A DNA stretch of 56,890 bases from Oceanitalea stevensii (lineage in GTDB: Bacteria; Actinomycetota; Actinomycetes; Actinomycetales; Actinomycetaceae), in the NCBI RefSeq assembly GCF_014837105.1, contig NZ_JACSPO010000008.1, positions 35,293-92,182 of the forward strand, in the 5' to 3' direction. Position numbers and translations under genes: made by a program. Every line of letters begins with the position of its first letter. Positions within the stretch are counted from its first letter, which is position 1. Below the pieces are notes generated by a model that saw only the letters and a program-made list of their open reading frames with translations, had not been told where the DNA came from and did no database searches. Of the stretch, positions 18,782 to 26,823 are shown piece after piece.

Positions 18782-18882
18782 AGAGGTCTCCTTCGGTCGG
18801 GTTCGCCGACCATAACGCCGTCGCGCGACGGCGTATTTCCGTTGGCCTGGGGACGGCCGGGCCGCGTGTCGGTGGGGGCTGA

Positions 18883-18888
18883 GAGACT
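18883..18888 (+). promoter_or_regulatory. -10-like element of uvrD2
   Basis: GAGACT ends seven bases before the uvrD2 ATG; no ribosome-binding site is visible, consistent with a leaderless mRNA. Confidence 0.35.
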
Positions 18889-18895
18889 GACCTCG

Positions 18896-20938
18896 ATGAC
18901 GAGCACGACCACCCCCAGCAGCGAGGAGCTCCTCGCGGCCCTCGACGACGACCAGCGCGCCGTGGCGCAGACCCTCACCGGGCCGCTGTGCGTCCTCGCC
19001 GGCGCGGGCACCGGCAAGACCCGCGCCATCACCTACCGCATCGCCCACGGCGTGCGGGCCGGCGTCTACAGCCCGACGACCGTCCTCGCCGTCACCTTCA
19101 CCGCCCGCGCCGCGGGGGAGATGCGCTCGCGGCTGCGCGACCTCGGGGTGGGGGGCGTCCAGGCGCGCACCTTCCACGCGGCCGCGCTGCGCCAGCTGTC
19201 CTACTTCTGGCCCGCGGCGATCGGTGGGGGGCTGCCGAAGATCCAGGAGCACAAGGCGCCGCTCGTCGCCGAGGCCTCCTCACGCCTGGGACTGGGCGTG
19301 GACCGCGTGAGCATCCGGGACCTCGCCGCCGAGATCGAGTGGGCCAAGGTCAGCCTCGTCACCGCCGAGGACTACGTGACGCGCGCCGTCGCGGCCGGCC
19401 GCGAGGAGGCGGCCGGGCAGGACCGCGCCACGGTGTCGCGGCTGCTGGAGATCTACGAGGACGTCAAGACCGAGCGCGGCGTCATCGACTTCGAGGACGT
19501 CCTCCTCCTCATGGTCGGCATCCTCGAGGAGCGCGCGGACGTCGCCGCGGAGGTCCGCCGCCAGTACCGCCACTTCGTCGTCGACGAGTACCAGGACGTC
19601 TCCCCGCTCCAGCAGCGCCTCCTCGACCTGTGGCTCGGGGACCGCAAGGAGCTGTGCGTCGTCGGGGACGTCTCCCAGACCATCTACTCCTTCACCGGTG
19701 CCACCCCGCGCTTCCTCACCGACTTCCCGCGCCGCTTCCCCGGCGCGGAGGTGGTGCGCCTCGTGCGTGACTACCGCTCCACGCCCCAGGTGGTGTCCCT
19801 CGCCAACAGCGTCCTCGAGCGGGCCGGGAGGCACCGCTCGAGCGCGGCCGTCCGGCTCGTCGCCCAGCGCCCCTCGGGGCCCGCTGTCCGCTTCGAGGCC
19901 TTCGACGACGACGTCGCGGAGGCCGCCGGGGTGGCCGCCCGCATCGCGGCCCTGGAGAAGTCCGGCGTGCCGCGGGGGGAGATCGCCGTCCTGTACCGCA
20001 CCAACGGCCAGGCCGAGGCGCTCGAGCAGGCCCTGGCCCAGGCGGACATCGGCTACCTCGTGCGCGGCGGGGAGCGCTTCTTCTCCCGCCGCGAGGTGCG
20101 CGAGGCCGTCGTCCTCCTGCGCGGGGCGGCCCGCACGATGACCGACCACCCCATGCCCGACGCCGTCCGCGACGTCCTCGCCGGCATGGGTTGGGCCCCG
20201 GACCCGCCGGCCGCCCGCGGCGCGGTCCGCGAGCGCTGGGAGTCGCTCCAGGCGCTCGTCGCGCTCGCGGACGAGATCGCGGCCGCCCGCGGCGCGGACC
20301 TCGCCGGGCTCGTCACCGAGCTCGAGGAGCGGGCCAGCGCCCAGCACGCCCCGACTGTCTCCGGGGTCACCCTCGCCTCCCTCCACGCGGCCAAGGGCCT
20401 GGAGTGGGACGCCGTCTTCCTCGTCGGGGTGAGCGAGGGGCTGCTGCCCATCTCCCTGGCGGAGACGGAGGAGGCGGTCGCCGAGGAGCGCCGACTGCTC
20501 TACGTGGGCGTCACCCGGGCCCGCGAGCACCTCATGCTCTCCTACGCCCGAGCCCGCACCGTCGGCGGGCGCGCGAGCCGCAAGCCCTCGCGCTTCCTCG
20601 ACGGCCTGTGGCCCGAGGAGGGCGCCGCCCGCCGCCCCGCCGCCCGCGCGCCCCGGCGTGACCGCATCGCCGAGCTCGCCGAGTCCGACCCCGAGGGCGC
20701 CGTCCTCGTCGAACGCCTGCGCGCCTGGCGCGGGCAGGTGGCCGCCGCGATCGGCAAGCCGCCCTACACGGTCCTCCACGACACGACCCTCGCCGCGATC
20801 GCCGAGGCCAAGCCCAAGGACCTGCGCCAGCTCGGCATCCTGCGCGGCGTCGGTGCCGCCAAGCTCGAGTCCTACGGGCCCGCCGTCCTCGCCGTCGTGC
20901 GCGGCGAGGAGGTCGTCGTCGAGCCGCCCGGCGCCTGA
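18896..20938 (+). CDS. uvrD2: ATP-dependent DNA helicase UvrD2 (superfamily 1, HRDC domain)
   Basis: A 680-residue SF1A helicase translocating 3' to 5' on DNA. Motifs in order: Walker A GAGTGKTRAIT (near residue 41), Walker B region DEYQDVSPLQ, motif III GDVSQTIYSFTGA, motif Va LHAAKGLEWDAVFLVG, and motif VI VGVTRAREHL. An HRDC domain ends the protein (YTVLHDTTLAAIAEAKP). Mycobacterial UvrD2 has a tetracysteine zinc motif between helicase core and HRDC; here that linker is Arg/Ala-rich and contains no Cys. Gene neighbours (mycoredoxin, nudC, whiB7) match the mycobacterial uvrD2 locus. Confidence 0.93.
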   Translation: MTSTTTPSSEELLAALDDDQRAVAQTLTGPLCVLAGAGTGKTRAITYRIAHGVRAGVYSPTTVLAVTFTARAAGEMRSRLRDLGVGGVQARTFHAAALRQLSYFWPAAIGGGLPKIQEHKAPLVAEASSRLGLGVDRVSIRDLAAEIEWAKVSLVTAEDYVTRAVAAGREEAAGQDRATVSRLLEIYEDVKTERGVIDFEDVLLLMVGILEERADVAAEVRRQYRHFVVDEYQDVSPLQQRLLDLWLGDRKELCVVGDVSQTIYSFTGATPRFLTDFPRRFPGAEVVRLVRDYRSTPQVVSLANSVLERAGRHRSSAAVRLVAQRPSGPAVRFEAFDDDVAEAAGVAARIAALEKSGVPRGEIAVLYRTNGQAEALEQALAQADIGYLVRGGERFFSRREVREAVVLLRGAARTMTDHPMPDAVRDVLAGMGWAPDPPAARGAVRERWESLQALVALADEIAAARGADLAGLVTELEERASAQHAPTVSGVTLASLHAAKGLEWDAVFLVGVSEGLLPISLAETEEAVAEERRLLYVGVTRAREHLMLSYARARTVGGRASRKPSRFLDGLWPEEGAARRPAARAPRRDRIAELAESDPEGAVLVERLRAWRGQVAAAIGKPPYTVLHDTTLAAIAEAKPKDLRQLGILRGVGAAKLESYGPAVLAVVRGEEVVVEPPGA

Positions 20939-21011
20939 GCCTTCCTGCCGGCCAGAGCCGCGTCAGCACGCGGGTTCCGGGCCGTCGAGGCGGCCCGGAA
21001 AATCTCCCTCG

Positions 21012-21050
21012 GTAAATACCTTGCCCCCCGTCACAGGGCGGGCGTAATCT
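21012..21050 (+). promoter_or_regulatory. whiB7 promoter with AT-rich WhiB7-type element
   Basis: GGTAAATACC lies immediately upstream of a -35 TTGCCC (21021-21026), with an 18-base spacer to -10 TAATCT (21045-21050). An AT-rich patch just before the -35 is the known feature of promoters activated by WhiB7 with the primary sigma factor, so autoactivation is likely. Confidence 0.65.
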
Positions 21051-21132
21051 CCTACTCGTCCGTGACCGAGTCGGGGCCCGTGCCTAGCCAGCACACGAGG
21101 GGTCCCCATGTGCGAAGGGGAGGTGAACCGCA

Positions 21133-21267
21133 GTGATCACCATCATCTCGATGGATGCCGCCAGCCGTGAGCTGGGCCGAGCTCTGCCCTGGTTCACCGG
21201 GGACTGCTCCCGCCTTCGCCCCGCGCCCGTCGGCTACGCCGAGGGCCGCGCGCTCCGGACGCCGTAG
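21133..21267 (+). CDS. upstream ORF in the whiB7 leader (44 codons)
   Basis: A GTG start preceded by GGGGAGG opens a 44-codon frame beginning V-I-T-I-I-S-M-D-A-A, with a TAG stop 109 bases before whiB7. The leader from the predicted start near 21057 to 21376 is about 320 nt. whiB7 homologues elsewhere are controlled by ribosome-mediated attenuation through such an upstream ORF, so this is probably a regulatory peptide or decoy frame. A shorter alternative frame starts at the ATG at 21108 (20 codons). Expression is not proven by sequence. Confidence 0.5.
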   Translation: MITIISMDAASRELGRALPWFTGDCSRLRPAPVGYAEGRALRTP

Positions 21268-21315
21268 AACCACACACGTTCTCCGCCGGACCGCGCAGCT
21301 CCCGACCGCGGTTCG

Positions 21316-21351
21316 CCCCTCCCGGGGACTTGCCGCAGGTCTGTCCAGACC
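21316..21351 (+). promoter_or_regulatory. hairpins in the whiB7 leader (candidate attenuator)
   Basis: CCCC-TCCC-GGGG near 21316-21327 and GGTCTG-TC-CAGACC at 21338-21351 lie between the upstream ORF stop and whiB7. They could form an attenuator or antiterminator, but there is no clear U-tract and the pairing is short. Confidence 0.3.
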
Positions 21352-21376
21352 CGGCTTCGCACTCACGGAGAATCTC

Positions 21377-21715
21377 GTGCAACTCACCACCCTTCTCGAC
21401 CGCCTCAACGAGGGGTCCTCACAGTCGTGGCCGCTGGCCGAGGAGACCGACGAGCTCGCGCTGCTCGAGCCCACGCCGCTCGCCCCGTGCCAGGACGCGG
21501 AGGACCCCGACCTCTGGTTCGCCGAGCGTCAGGCGGACGTCGAGTTCGCCAAGACGCTGTGCCGTACCTGCCCCGTGCGCGAGGCCTGCCTCGCCGGCGC
21601 GCTCGAGCCCGCCGAGCCGTGGGGCGTGTGGGGCGGAGAGGTCTTCATCGGCGGGGAGGTCGTCGCGACCAAGCGCGGCCGTGGCCGTCCCCGCAAGCAC
21701 CACCCCGCGGCCTGA
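21377..21715 (+). CDS. whiB7: WhiB7 transcriptional activator of antibiotic resistance
   Basis: A 112-residue iron-sulfur WhiB protein. Cluster ligands Cys38, Cys62, Cys65 and Cys71 are in place, with the turn GVWGGE at residues 83-88. The C-terminal AT-hook RGRPRK (102-107) distinguishes WhiB7 from other WhiB proteins. It activates intrinsic resistance genes from AT-rich promoters together with the primary sigma factor. The GTG at 21377 has GGAG as ribosome-binding site. As in M. tuberculosis (Rv3197A), it lies next to uvrD2. A long leader with an upstream ORF precedes it. Confidence 0.93.
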   Translation: MQLTTLLDRLNEGSSQSWPLAEETDELALLEPTPLAPCQDAEDPDLWFAERQADVEFAKTLCRTCPVREACLAGALEPAEPWGVWGGEVFIGGEVVATKRGRGRPRKHHPAA

Positions 21716-21716
21716 G

Positions 21717-22748
21717 TCAGGCCCGAGCGGCCGGCACCACCCCCGTCCGCGCCGGCAGGCCGGTGCACCCGCAGTCCGGGTACCCCGGCCACTGCTGTGT
21801 CCGGGGCACCGGCCGCCGCGCGTCGACGACGAGGCTCGTGCCCGCCGTCGCCACCGGCCGGCCGTCGAGGTAGGCCACGAGCTGCCCGACGGTGACGGCG
21901 GCCGCGAGCAGGCAGGTGGCGGCCTCGACACCCCTCGCCGGCGTGCCGAGCAGCTGCGTGGCCACCGCCGGCCACCGCTCGTCTGCCGCGGTGCGGTGCA
22001 GCTCGACGCAGCGCCCGCACGGTCCGGCCCCGGGCGTGACGAGCGGACCGACGACGACGTCCACCTCCCGGGTGACGACGAGCAGGTGGACGACGTCCTC
22101 CCGCACGAGCGGCCGCAACCGCACCGGGTCGCTGACGTCCTGCTCGACGAGGACGACGACGTCAGGCCGGGTGCGCGCCGGCGCCGAGGTCCGCAGGTGG
22201 GGGTGCGCCAGGCGCAGCACCGCCCGGCCCCGCTCCCCGCGCTCCGTGCCGACGTCGTGCAGGCCGTAGCCGCCCAGGCCGACGTCGTCACGCCGGACGC
22301 GCGCCCGGTCCTCCACGAGCAGTGTCCCCACGCCGGCGGCCGCGAGGCCCGCGGCGACGAGCAGCCCGAGCCGCCCCAGCCCGAGGACGGCCACCGTCGC
22401 GCGGCCGCGGCGGCCGACGACGTCGCTCGCGTCGCAGTGGGCAACCCGCGACCAGTGGTCGACCTCCGCGCCCAGTCCCTGGTGGTCGAGGGAGGGGTCG
22501 CGCGCCCGCTCGAGCGCGCCGCAGTCCTCGAGCCGGGCGAGCAGCTCGCGCGCCCGGCCGGCACGCACCCCGAGCTCGCGTCCACGGGCGAGGAACGCGG
22601 CCTCGCTCGTCTCCCGCTCGAGGCCGTCGAGCAGCCGCTGCTCCTCACCCGTCAGCCCGTCCAGGACGACGGCGTGGTCCGGGTCCGCGTGGACCTGGCT
22701 GCTGCCCTCCTGGCGCCACAGCACGTGGGTGCCCGGTCGTAGTCGCAT
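21717..22748 (-). CDS. ThiF-family (E1-like) adenylyltransferase-fold protein
   Basis: A 343-residue protein. The N-terminal 100 residues form a helical, winged-helix-like region (LTGEEQRLLDGLERE). A Rossmann domain follows with VLGLGRLGLLVAAGLAAAGV and an acidic VED loop, as in ThiF/MoeB/E1 enzymes. Two Cys pairs (PCGRC and DCGC) suggest a zinc site. It resembles the leader-binding/cyclodehydratase-like ThiF proteins of peptide-modification clusters, but no precursor peptide, YcaO or sulfur carrier is nearby. Orthologues occupy this position in mycobacteria (Rv3196). An SD-like GGGAGGG precedes the ATG; it is divergent from the YgjP metallopeptidase gene and its stop abuts that of whiB7. Function unknown. 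Confidence 0.75.
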   Translation of the reverse strand: MRLRPGTHVLWRQEGSSQVHADPDHAVVLDGLTGEEQRLLDGLERETSEAAFLARGRELGVRAGRARELLARLEDCGALERARDPSLDHQGLGAEVDHWSRVAHCDASDVVGRRGRATVAVLGLGRLGLLVAAGLAAAGVGTLLVEDRARVRRDDVGLGGYGLHDVGTERGERGRAVLRLAHPHLRTSAPARTRPDVVVLVEQDVSDPVRLRPLVREDVVHLLVVTREVDVVVGPLVTPGAGPCGRCVELHRTAADERWPAVATQLLGTPARGVEAATCLLAAAVTVGQLVAYLDGRPVATAGTSLVVDARRPVPRTQQWPGYPDCGCTGLPARTGVVPAARA

Positions 22749-22872
22749 GTGCCCTCCCACCCCGAGGATGGCAGCGGGCCGACCCGTGCCGCGCGGCTGC
22801 ACCGGCGCCCTGTGGACAGCCGCGCCTGTGGACGGGGACGGGCCGCGCGGCCGAGGTGTCGGTGGCCCGCCG

Positions 22873-22878
22873 TAGATT
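22873..22878 (+). promoter_or_regulatory. -10 element of the YgjP-type gene (leaderless)
   Basis: TAGATT ends six bases before the ATG at 22885. Confidence 0.65.
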
Positions 22879-22884
22879 GGACGC

Positions 22885-23418
22885 ATGTCGGAGATCGAGG
22901 TCAGGCGCAGCCGCCGGCGCACCCGGACGGTCCAGGCCTTCCGGGAGAACGGGCGCACCGTCGTCGCCATCCCGGACCGCTTCACCGCGGCCGAGGAGGC
23001 GGAGTGGGTGGCGCGGATGGTCGAGCGGCTCGAGCGCACCGGTCGCCGCCGGCGGCCGTCGGACGCACAGCTCGCCACCCGCGCCGAGCAGCTGTCCACG
23101 CGCTACCTCGAGGGTCGTGCCCGCCCGCAGTCCGTCGCGTGGGTGGGCAACCAGACCACGCGCTGGGGCTCGTGCACGCCGGGCACCGGCACCATCCGCA
23201 TCTCCGAGCAGGTCAAGGGCATGCCCACGTGGGTGCTGGACTACGTGCTCGTCCACGAGCTCGCCCACCTGCTCGTCGGCGGCCACGGGCCCGAGTTCTG
23301 GGCCTGGGTCGAGCGCTACCCCCAGACCGAGCGGGCCCGCGGCTTCCTCGACGGCGTCTCCTTCGCCCGCCGGCTCGAGGGACGGCAGGCCCCCGAGCCT
23401 GGCGGGACGGAGGACTAG
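22885..23418 (+). CDS. YgjP-like (DUF45) M48-type metallopeptidase
   Basis: A 177-residue soluble zinc protease-fold protein. The metal site is HELAH (residues 124-128) with third ligand His134 in VGGHGPEFW; the preceding TTRWGSCT motif is a hallmark of the YgjP/DUF45 family, related to WLM and SprT domains. Substrate unknown. The mRNA is probably leaderless. Its TAG stop shares the palindrome CTAG with the stop of the converging DUF2342 gene. It is divergent from the ThiF-like gene. Confidence 0.88.
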   Translation: MSEIEVRRSRRRTRTVQAFRENGRTVVAIPDRFTAAEEAEWVARMVERLERTGRRRRPSDAQLATRAEQLSTRYLEGRARPQSVAWVGNQTTRWGSCTPGTGTIRISEQVKGMPTWVLDYVLVHELAHLLVGGHGPEFWAWVERYPQTERARGFLDGVSFARRLEGRQAPEPGGTED

Positions 23419-24869
23419 CGGGGGTCGCCCTCGGCGTCGTCCCCGACGGGACGGTCGTCGTCGGCGGCGTCCTCGTCCTGGGCGGTGTCCGTGCCCTCGG
23501 CCTGCTCGGCCTCGGCGAAGATGCTCGCGAGGGCGGCGTCGACGTCCTCGTCCGCACTCGCGGCGGCGTCACGGGCGGCGACGAATCCCTTCGGGTCGTC
23601 GAGCTCCTCTGCCGTCGGCATGAGGTCGGGGTGGGACCACAGGGCGTCGCGCGCCTCGACGCCGCGCTGCTCGGCCAGGTGCGTCCACAGCGCCGCGGCC
23701 TCGCGCAGCCGCCGCGGCCGCAGCTCGAGGCCGACGAGCGAGGCGAAGGTCTGCTCGGCCGGACCGCCCGCGGCGCGCCGGCGGCGGACCATCTCGCGCA
23801 GGGGGACGGCGTGCGGCAGGTGCGGTGCCACGGCCTGGCCGGCCACGACCTCCACCCAGCCCTCGACGAGCGCCAGCGCCGTCTCGAGGCGGACCAGCGC
23901 CGCGCGCTGCGCGTCGCTCTGCTCCAGGGCGAAGACCCCGCCGGAGAACGCCTCGCGCAGGGACTCGGGGTCGCTCGGGTCCAGGCCGCGGACGGCCTCC
24001 TCGATGGCCCCGGTGTCGATGGAGATCTCCCGGGCGTAGGCCTCGACGGTGCCCAGGAGGTGGGCGCGCAGCCACGGCACGTGGGCGAAGAGCCGCGCGT
24101 GGGCGACCTCCCGCACGGCGAGGAAGAGACGGACCTCCTCGGCGGGAGCGTCCAGGCCCTCGGCGAAGGCCTCGACGTTGGCGGGGACGAGGGCGGCGTC
24201 GTGGCCCTCGACGAGCGGCAGGCCGGTGTCGGACGCACCGAAGGCCTCCCCGGCGAGCGTGCCGACGGCCTGGCCGACCTGCATCCCGAAGACGGCGCCG
24301 CCGAGCTGGCGGATCATGCCGCCGCCCGCACCGGCGCCCAGGCCGGCCGCGAGCGGGTGGTCACCGAGCTCCCGGGTCTGCTCCTCCAGGACGCGCTCGA
24401 GCGCGCGGGCCACGGAGGTGGCGATGGGCTCGGCGAGCGTCTTCCACGTCGGCAGGGTCTCGCGGGCCCAGTCCGAGCGGGACCACGCCCGCGTGGCGCC
24501 CCCGCTGGGACCGAGCTCGGTGACGGCGTCCAGCCACAGGTCGGCCACGCGCAGCGCCTCGGTGGCCTCGGCCGCCTGGGCGGCGGTGACGGTGACGTCA
24601 CCGGTCTGACGCACCACCTGGGTGGCGACGTCACCGGCGAGCGCCCAGTTGACGGGGTCGCTGCCGCCGGCGGCGAGGATGTGCTGCATCTGGCCGAGCA
24701 TCATCGCGAGCTGGTTGCGGTCCTGGGGGAGGCCGGCGGCACTGGCCATCGCCTCCGGGTCGAGGCCTGCGGCGCGCATCGCGGCCATGGCCTCGTCGGC
24801 GGCCTGCGGCCCGAGCATCGAGCGCAGCAGCGCCTCCCAGCTCTCCTCACCGGCGGGGTCCTGGCTCAT
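23415..24869 (-). CDS. DUF2342 zinc-dependent metalloprotease-like protein
   Basis: A 484-residue protein of the actinobacterial putative hydrolase/zinc metalloprotease family (DUF2342, Rv3195 type). Conserved features: a long helical N-terminal half with WLDAVTELGPSGG and W-rich segments, a Gly-rich membrane-like GLGAGAGGGMIRQLGGAVFG, then LFLAVREVAHARLF, which holds the Glu and His residues of the supposed metal site. The last 60 residues are Asp/Glu-rich and low complexity. The ATG at 24869 has GGAG nearby. It precedes the PDZ-Lon protease gene divergently, as in mycobacteria. Enzymatic activity in this family is inferred rather than firmly shown. Confidence 0.82.
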   Translation of the reverse strand: MSQDPAGEESWEALLRSMLGPQAADEAMAAMRAAGLDPEAMASAAGLPQDRNQLAMMLGQMQHILAAGGSDPVNWALAGDVATQVVRQTGDVTVTAAQAAEATEALRVADLWLDAVTELGPSGGATRAWSRSDWARETLPTWKTLAEPIATSVARALERVLEEQTRELGDHPLAAGLGAGAGGGMIRQLGGAVFGMQVGQAVGTLAGEAFGASDTGLPLVEGHDAALVPANVEAFAEGLDAPAEEVRLFLAVREVAHARLFAHVPWLRAHLLGTVEAYAREISIDTGAIEEAVRGLDPSDPESLREAFSGGVFALEQSDAQRAALVRLETALALVEGWVEVVAGQAVAPHLPHAVPLREMVRRRRAAGGPAEQTFASLVGLELRPRRLREAAALWTHLAEQRGVEARDALWSHPDLMPTAEELDDPKGFVAARDAAASADEDVDAALASIFAEAEQAEGTDTAQDEDAADDDRPVGDDAEGDPR

Positions 24870-24996
24870 TCGACAGCTCCGATCCTTCGGGGGGCACCAC
24901 GGTAACCCCGCGGCCCGGCGGGCCAGAGCACGGCCGGAGCGGTTTCGCCGAGGGCGTGACGACACCGGACGGTTCGGTCTGCCGCCCGCCCGGGGT

Positions 24997-25002
24997 GATG
25001 AT
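24997..25002 (+). promoter_or_regulatory. -10 element of the PDZ-Lon protease gene (leaderless)
   Basis: GATGAT ends six bases before the GTG at 25009, which favours this start over the GTG at 25003. Confidence 0.5.
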
Positions 25003-25008
25003 GTGGCG

Positions 25009-26127
25009 GTGCGCCTGCGACCCGACCGCCCCCCGGTGACCGACGACGACCGGCCGCTGCTCACCCCTCGGACGGTGACCGCGGCCGTCGCCGGTGCGGT
25101 GACCTTCGTCCTCGCCCTGGCGATGCTCGTCATCACCCCGCCCTACGCGATCCAGAGCCCCGGGCCGACGGTCGACACCCTCGGGGACGCCCCCGGCACC
25201 GACGCCCCGCTCATCACCGTCGAGGGCACCGAGACCTACCCGACCGACGGGGAGCTGCGGCTCACCACCGTCTCCACGCGCGGCGGGCCGGGCTTCCCGG
25301 CCACCGCCGCCCAGGTCATCGGCGGCTGGCTCTCGGGGACGACGACGGTGCTGCCGCGCGAGGCCGCCTTCGACCCCGAACAGACCCGGGAGGACGTCGA
25401 GCAGGAGTCCACCCTGCAGATGAGCTCCTCGCAGACCAACGCCACGGTCGCGGCACTCACCGAGCTCGACTACGACGTGCCCACCGAGCTGCGCGTCGCC
25501 GGCACCAGCCCCCACGGCCCCACCACGGGGCTGCTCGAGGAGGGCGACACCCTCGTCAGCATCGCCGCCGGCGCCGAGCCCACCGAGCTCACCTCCTTCG
25601 CCGTGCTCAGCGACGTCCTCGCCGACACCCCGCCCGGGTCGACCGTCACCCTCGGCGTCGAGCGCGCGGGGGAGGAGACGCCGGTGGAGGTCGTCACCGC
25701 CGACGACGGCAACGGCGGCAGCCTCCTCGGCGTGATGATCTCCCCGGAGGTCGACCTGCCCGTCGACGTCGGCTTCGCCATCGAGAACATCGGCGGCCCG
25801 AGCGCGGGGCTCATGCTCACGCTCGGGATCGTCGACATGCTCACCCCCGGCTCGCTCACCGGTGGCGCCGTCGTCGCCGGCACCGGCACGGTCGACCTCG
25901 CCGGTGACGTCGGCCCGATCGGTGGCATCGCCCAGAAGCTCGCCGGTGCGAGGCGCGACGGCGCCGAGTGGTTCCTCGCGCCGGTGGAGAACTGCGGCGA
26001 CGTCACCGGCGCGGTGCCGGACGGCCTGGAGGTCGTCGCCGTCGACACCGTCTCCGACGCCGTCGCGGCGCTCGAGGCCGTGACGGAGGGACGTACCGGG
26101 GACCTCGAGCGGTGCCCGGCCCCCTGA
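25009..26127 (+). CDS. membrane-anchored PDZ/S16 Lon-like protease (YlbL type)
   Basis: A 372-residue protease with one N-terminal membrane segment (about residues 22-46), an extracytoplasmic PDZ domain (about 150-240) and an S16 Lon-type proteolytic domain lacking the ATPase. The catalytic dyad is Ser265 in IGGPSAGLML and Lys310 in GPIGGIAQKLAGA. This is the YlbL/Rv3194c architecture. The start is chosen from the leaderless promoter spacing. It is flanked by the DUF2342 and PPA1309-family genes in a neighbourhood conserved across actinobacteria. Physiological substrates are unknown. Confidence 0.9.
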   Translation: MRLRPDRPPVTDDDRPLLTPRTVTAAVAGAVTFVLALAMLVITPPYAIQSPGPTVDTLGDAPGTDAPLITVEGTETYPTDGELRLTTVSTRGGPGFPATAAQVIGGWLSGTTTVLPREAAFDPEQTREDVEQESTLQMSSSQTNATVAALTELDYDVPTELRVAGTSPHGPTTGLLEEGDTLVSIAAGAEPTELTSFAVLSDVLADTPPGSTVTLGVERAGEETPVEVVTADDGNGGSLLGVMISPEVDLPVDVGFAIENIGGPSAGLMLTLGIVDMLTPGSLTGGAVVAGTGTVDLAGDVGPIGGIAQKLAGARRDGAEWFLAPVENCGDVTGAVPDGLEVVAVDTVSDAVAALEAVTEGRTGDLERCPAP

Positions 26128-26131
26128 GCCG

Positions 26132-26689
26132 CTAGGCGAAGGTCGCGCGCAGCGCCTCGACGAGCCCGGGCACGGCGTCGGGGGAGCCGCCCACGGCGTC
26201 GTCGGAGTCGTGCGCACGGGAGCGCAGCGCGCACCAGGACTCCCCGGTGCGCAGCACCCCGGCGACGATCCGCACGTCCTGCCGGTCGGGGTGCGCCTCG
26301 AGGTAGGCGACGGCCGCGTCGGGGTCCCGCGGCATGTCCGTCTCCGCCTCCGGCGGCACGACGATGCGCTCGACGACGATCGCGGCGCCGTCGACCTCCT
26401 CGGGCCAGCCGAGCTGGGCGAGGAGCTCCTCGAGGGTGTCGGCCTGCGGGAGGCCGTCCTGCTCGATGGACAGCAGGTGCTCGGGGTCCAGCCGCGCCGA
26501 CTCCTCGGCGCCGTCGGGCAGCTCGCCGGCGAGCGCGGGGTTGACCGCCAGCGCCGCGGCCGTGCGCACGAGGGAGAAGACGAGCACGGGGGAGTCCCAG
26601 CCGAGCGAGCCGACGTGACGCTCGATGTCGCGGACCGCCTCGGCGAGGGCGTGCTGGCGGGGGCTGGGTTCGGTGGGGGAAGCCGTCAT
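26132..26689 (-). CDS. PPA1309-family hypothetical protein
   Basis: A 185-residue acidic cytosolic protein with no membrane segment or known catalytic motif. The N terminus RQHALAEAVRDIERHVGSLG and central QLGWPEEVDGAAIVVERIVVPP match a conserved actinobacterial family usually found beside the PDZ-Lon gene and UPF0182. A GATCAT hexamer lies six bases before the ATG at 26689 (leaderless). It converges on the PDZ-Lon gene with a four-base gap and is divergent from UPF0182. Function unknown. Confidence 0.78.
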   Translation of the reverse strand: MTASPTEPSPRQHALAEAVRDIERHVGSLGWDSPVLVFSLVRTAAALAVNPALAGELPDGAEESARLDPEHLLSIEQDGLPQADTLEELLAQLGWPEEVDGAAIVVERIVVPPEAETDMPRDPDAAVAYLEAHPDRQDVRIVAGVLRTGESWCALRSRAHDSDDAVGGSPDAVPGLVEALRATFA

Positions 26690-26695
26690 GGGCCC

Positions 26696-26701
26696 ATGAT
26701 C
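26696..26701 (-). promoter_or_regulatory. -10 element of the PPA1309-family gene (leaderless)
   Basis: GATCAT on the minus strand, six bases before the ATG. Confidence 0.5.
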
Positions 26702-26823
26702 GCGCACCTGAGGACGGGGAGGCGAGCGGCGCATGTGGGAACCTAGAGGGTGGGCGGCGCGTTGTCCCGGCAGGGGCGACCCACGCCGCCTCCCGACAGC
26801 TCCACGACCGAAGGTGCCACCAC

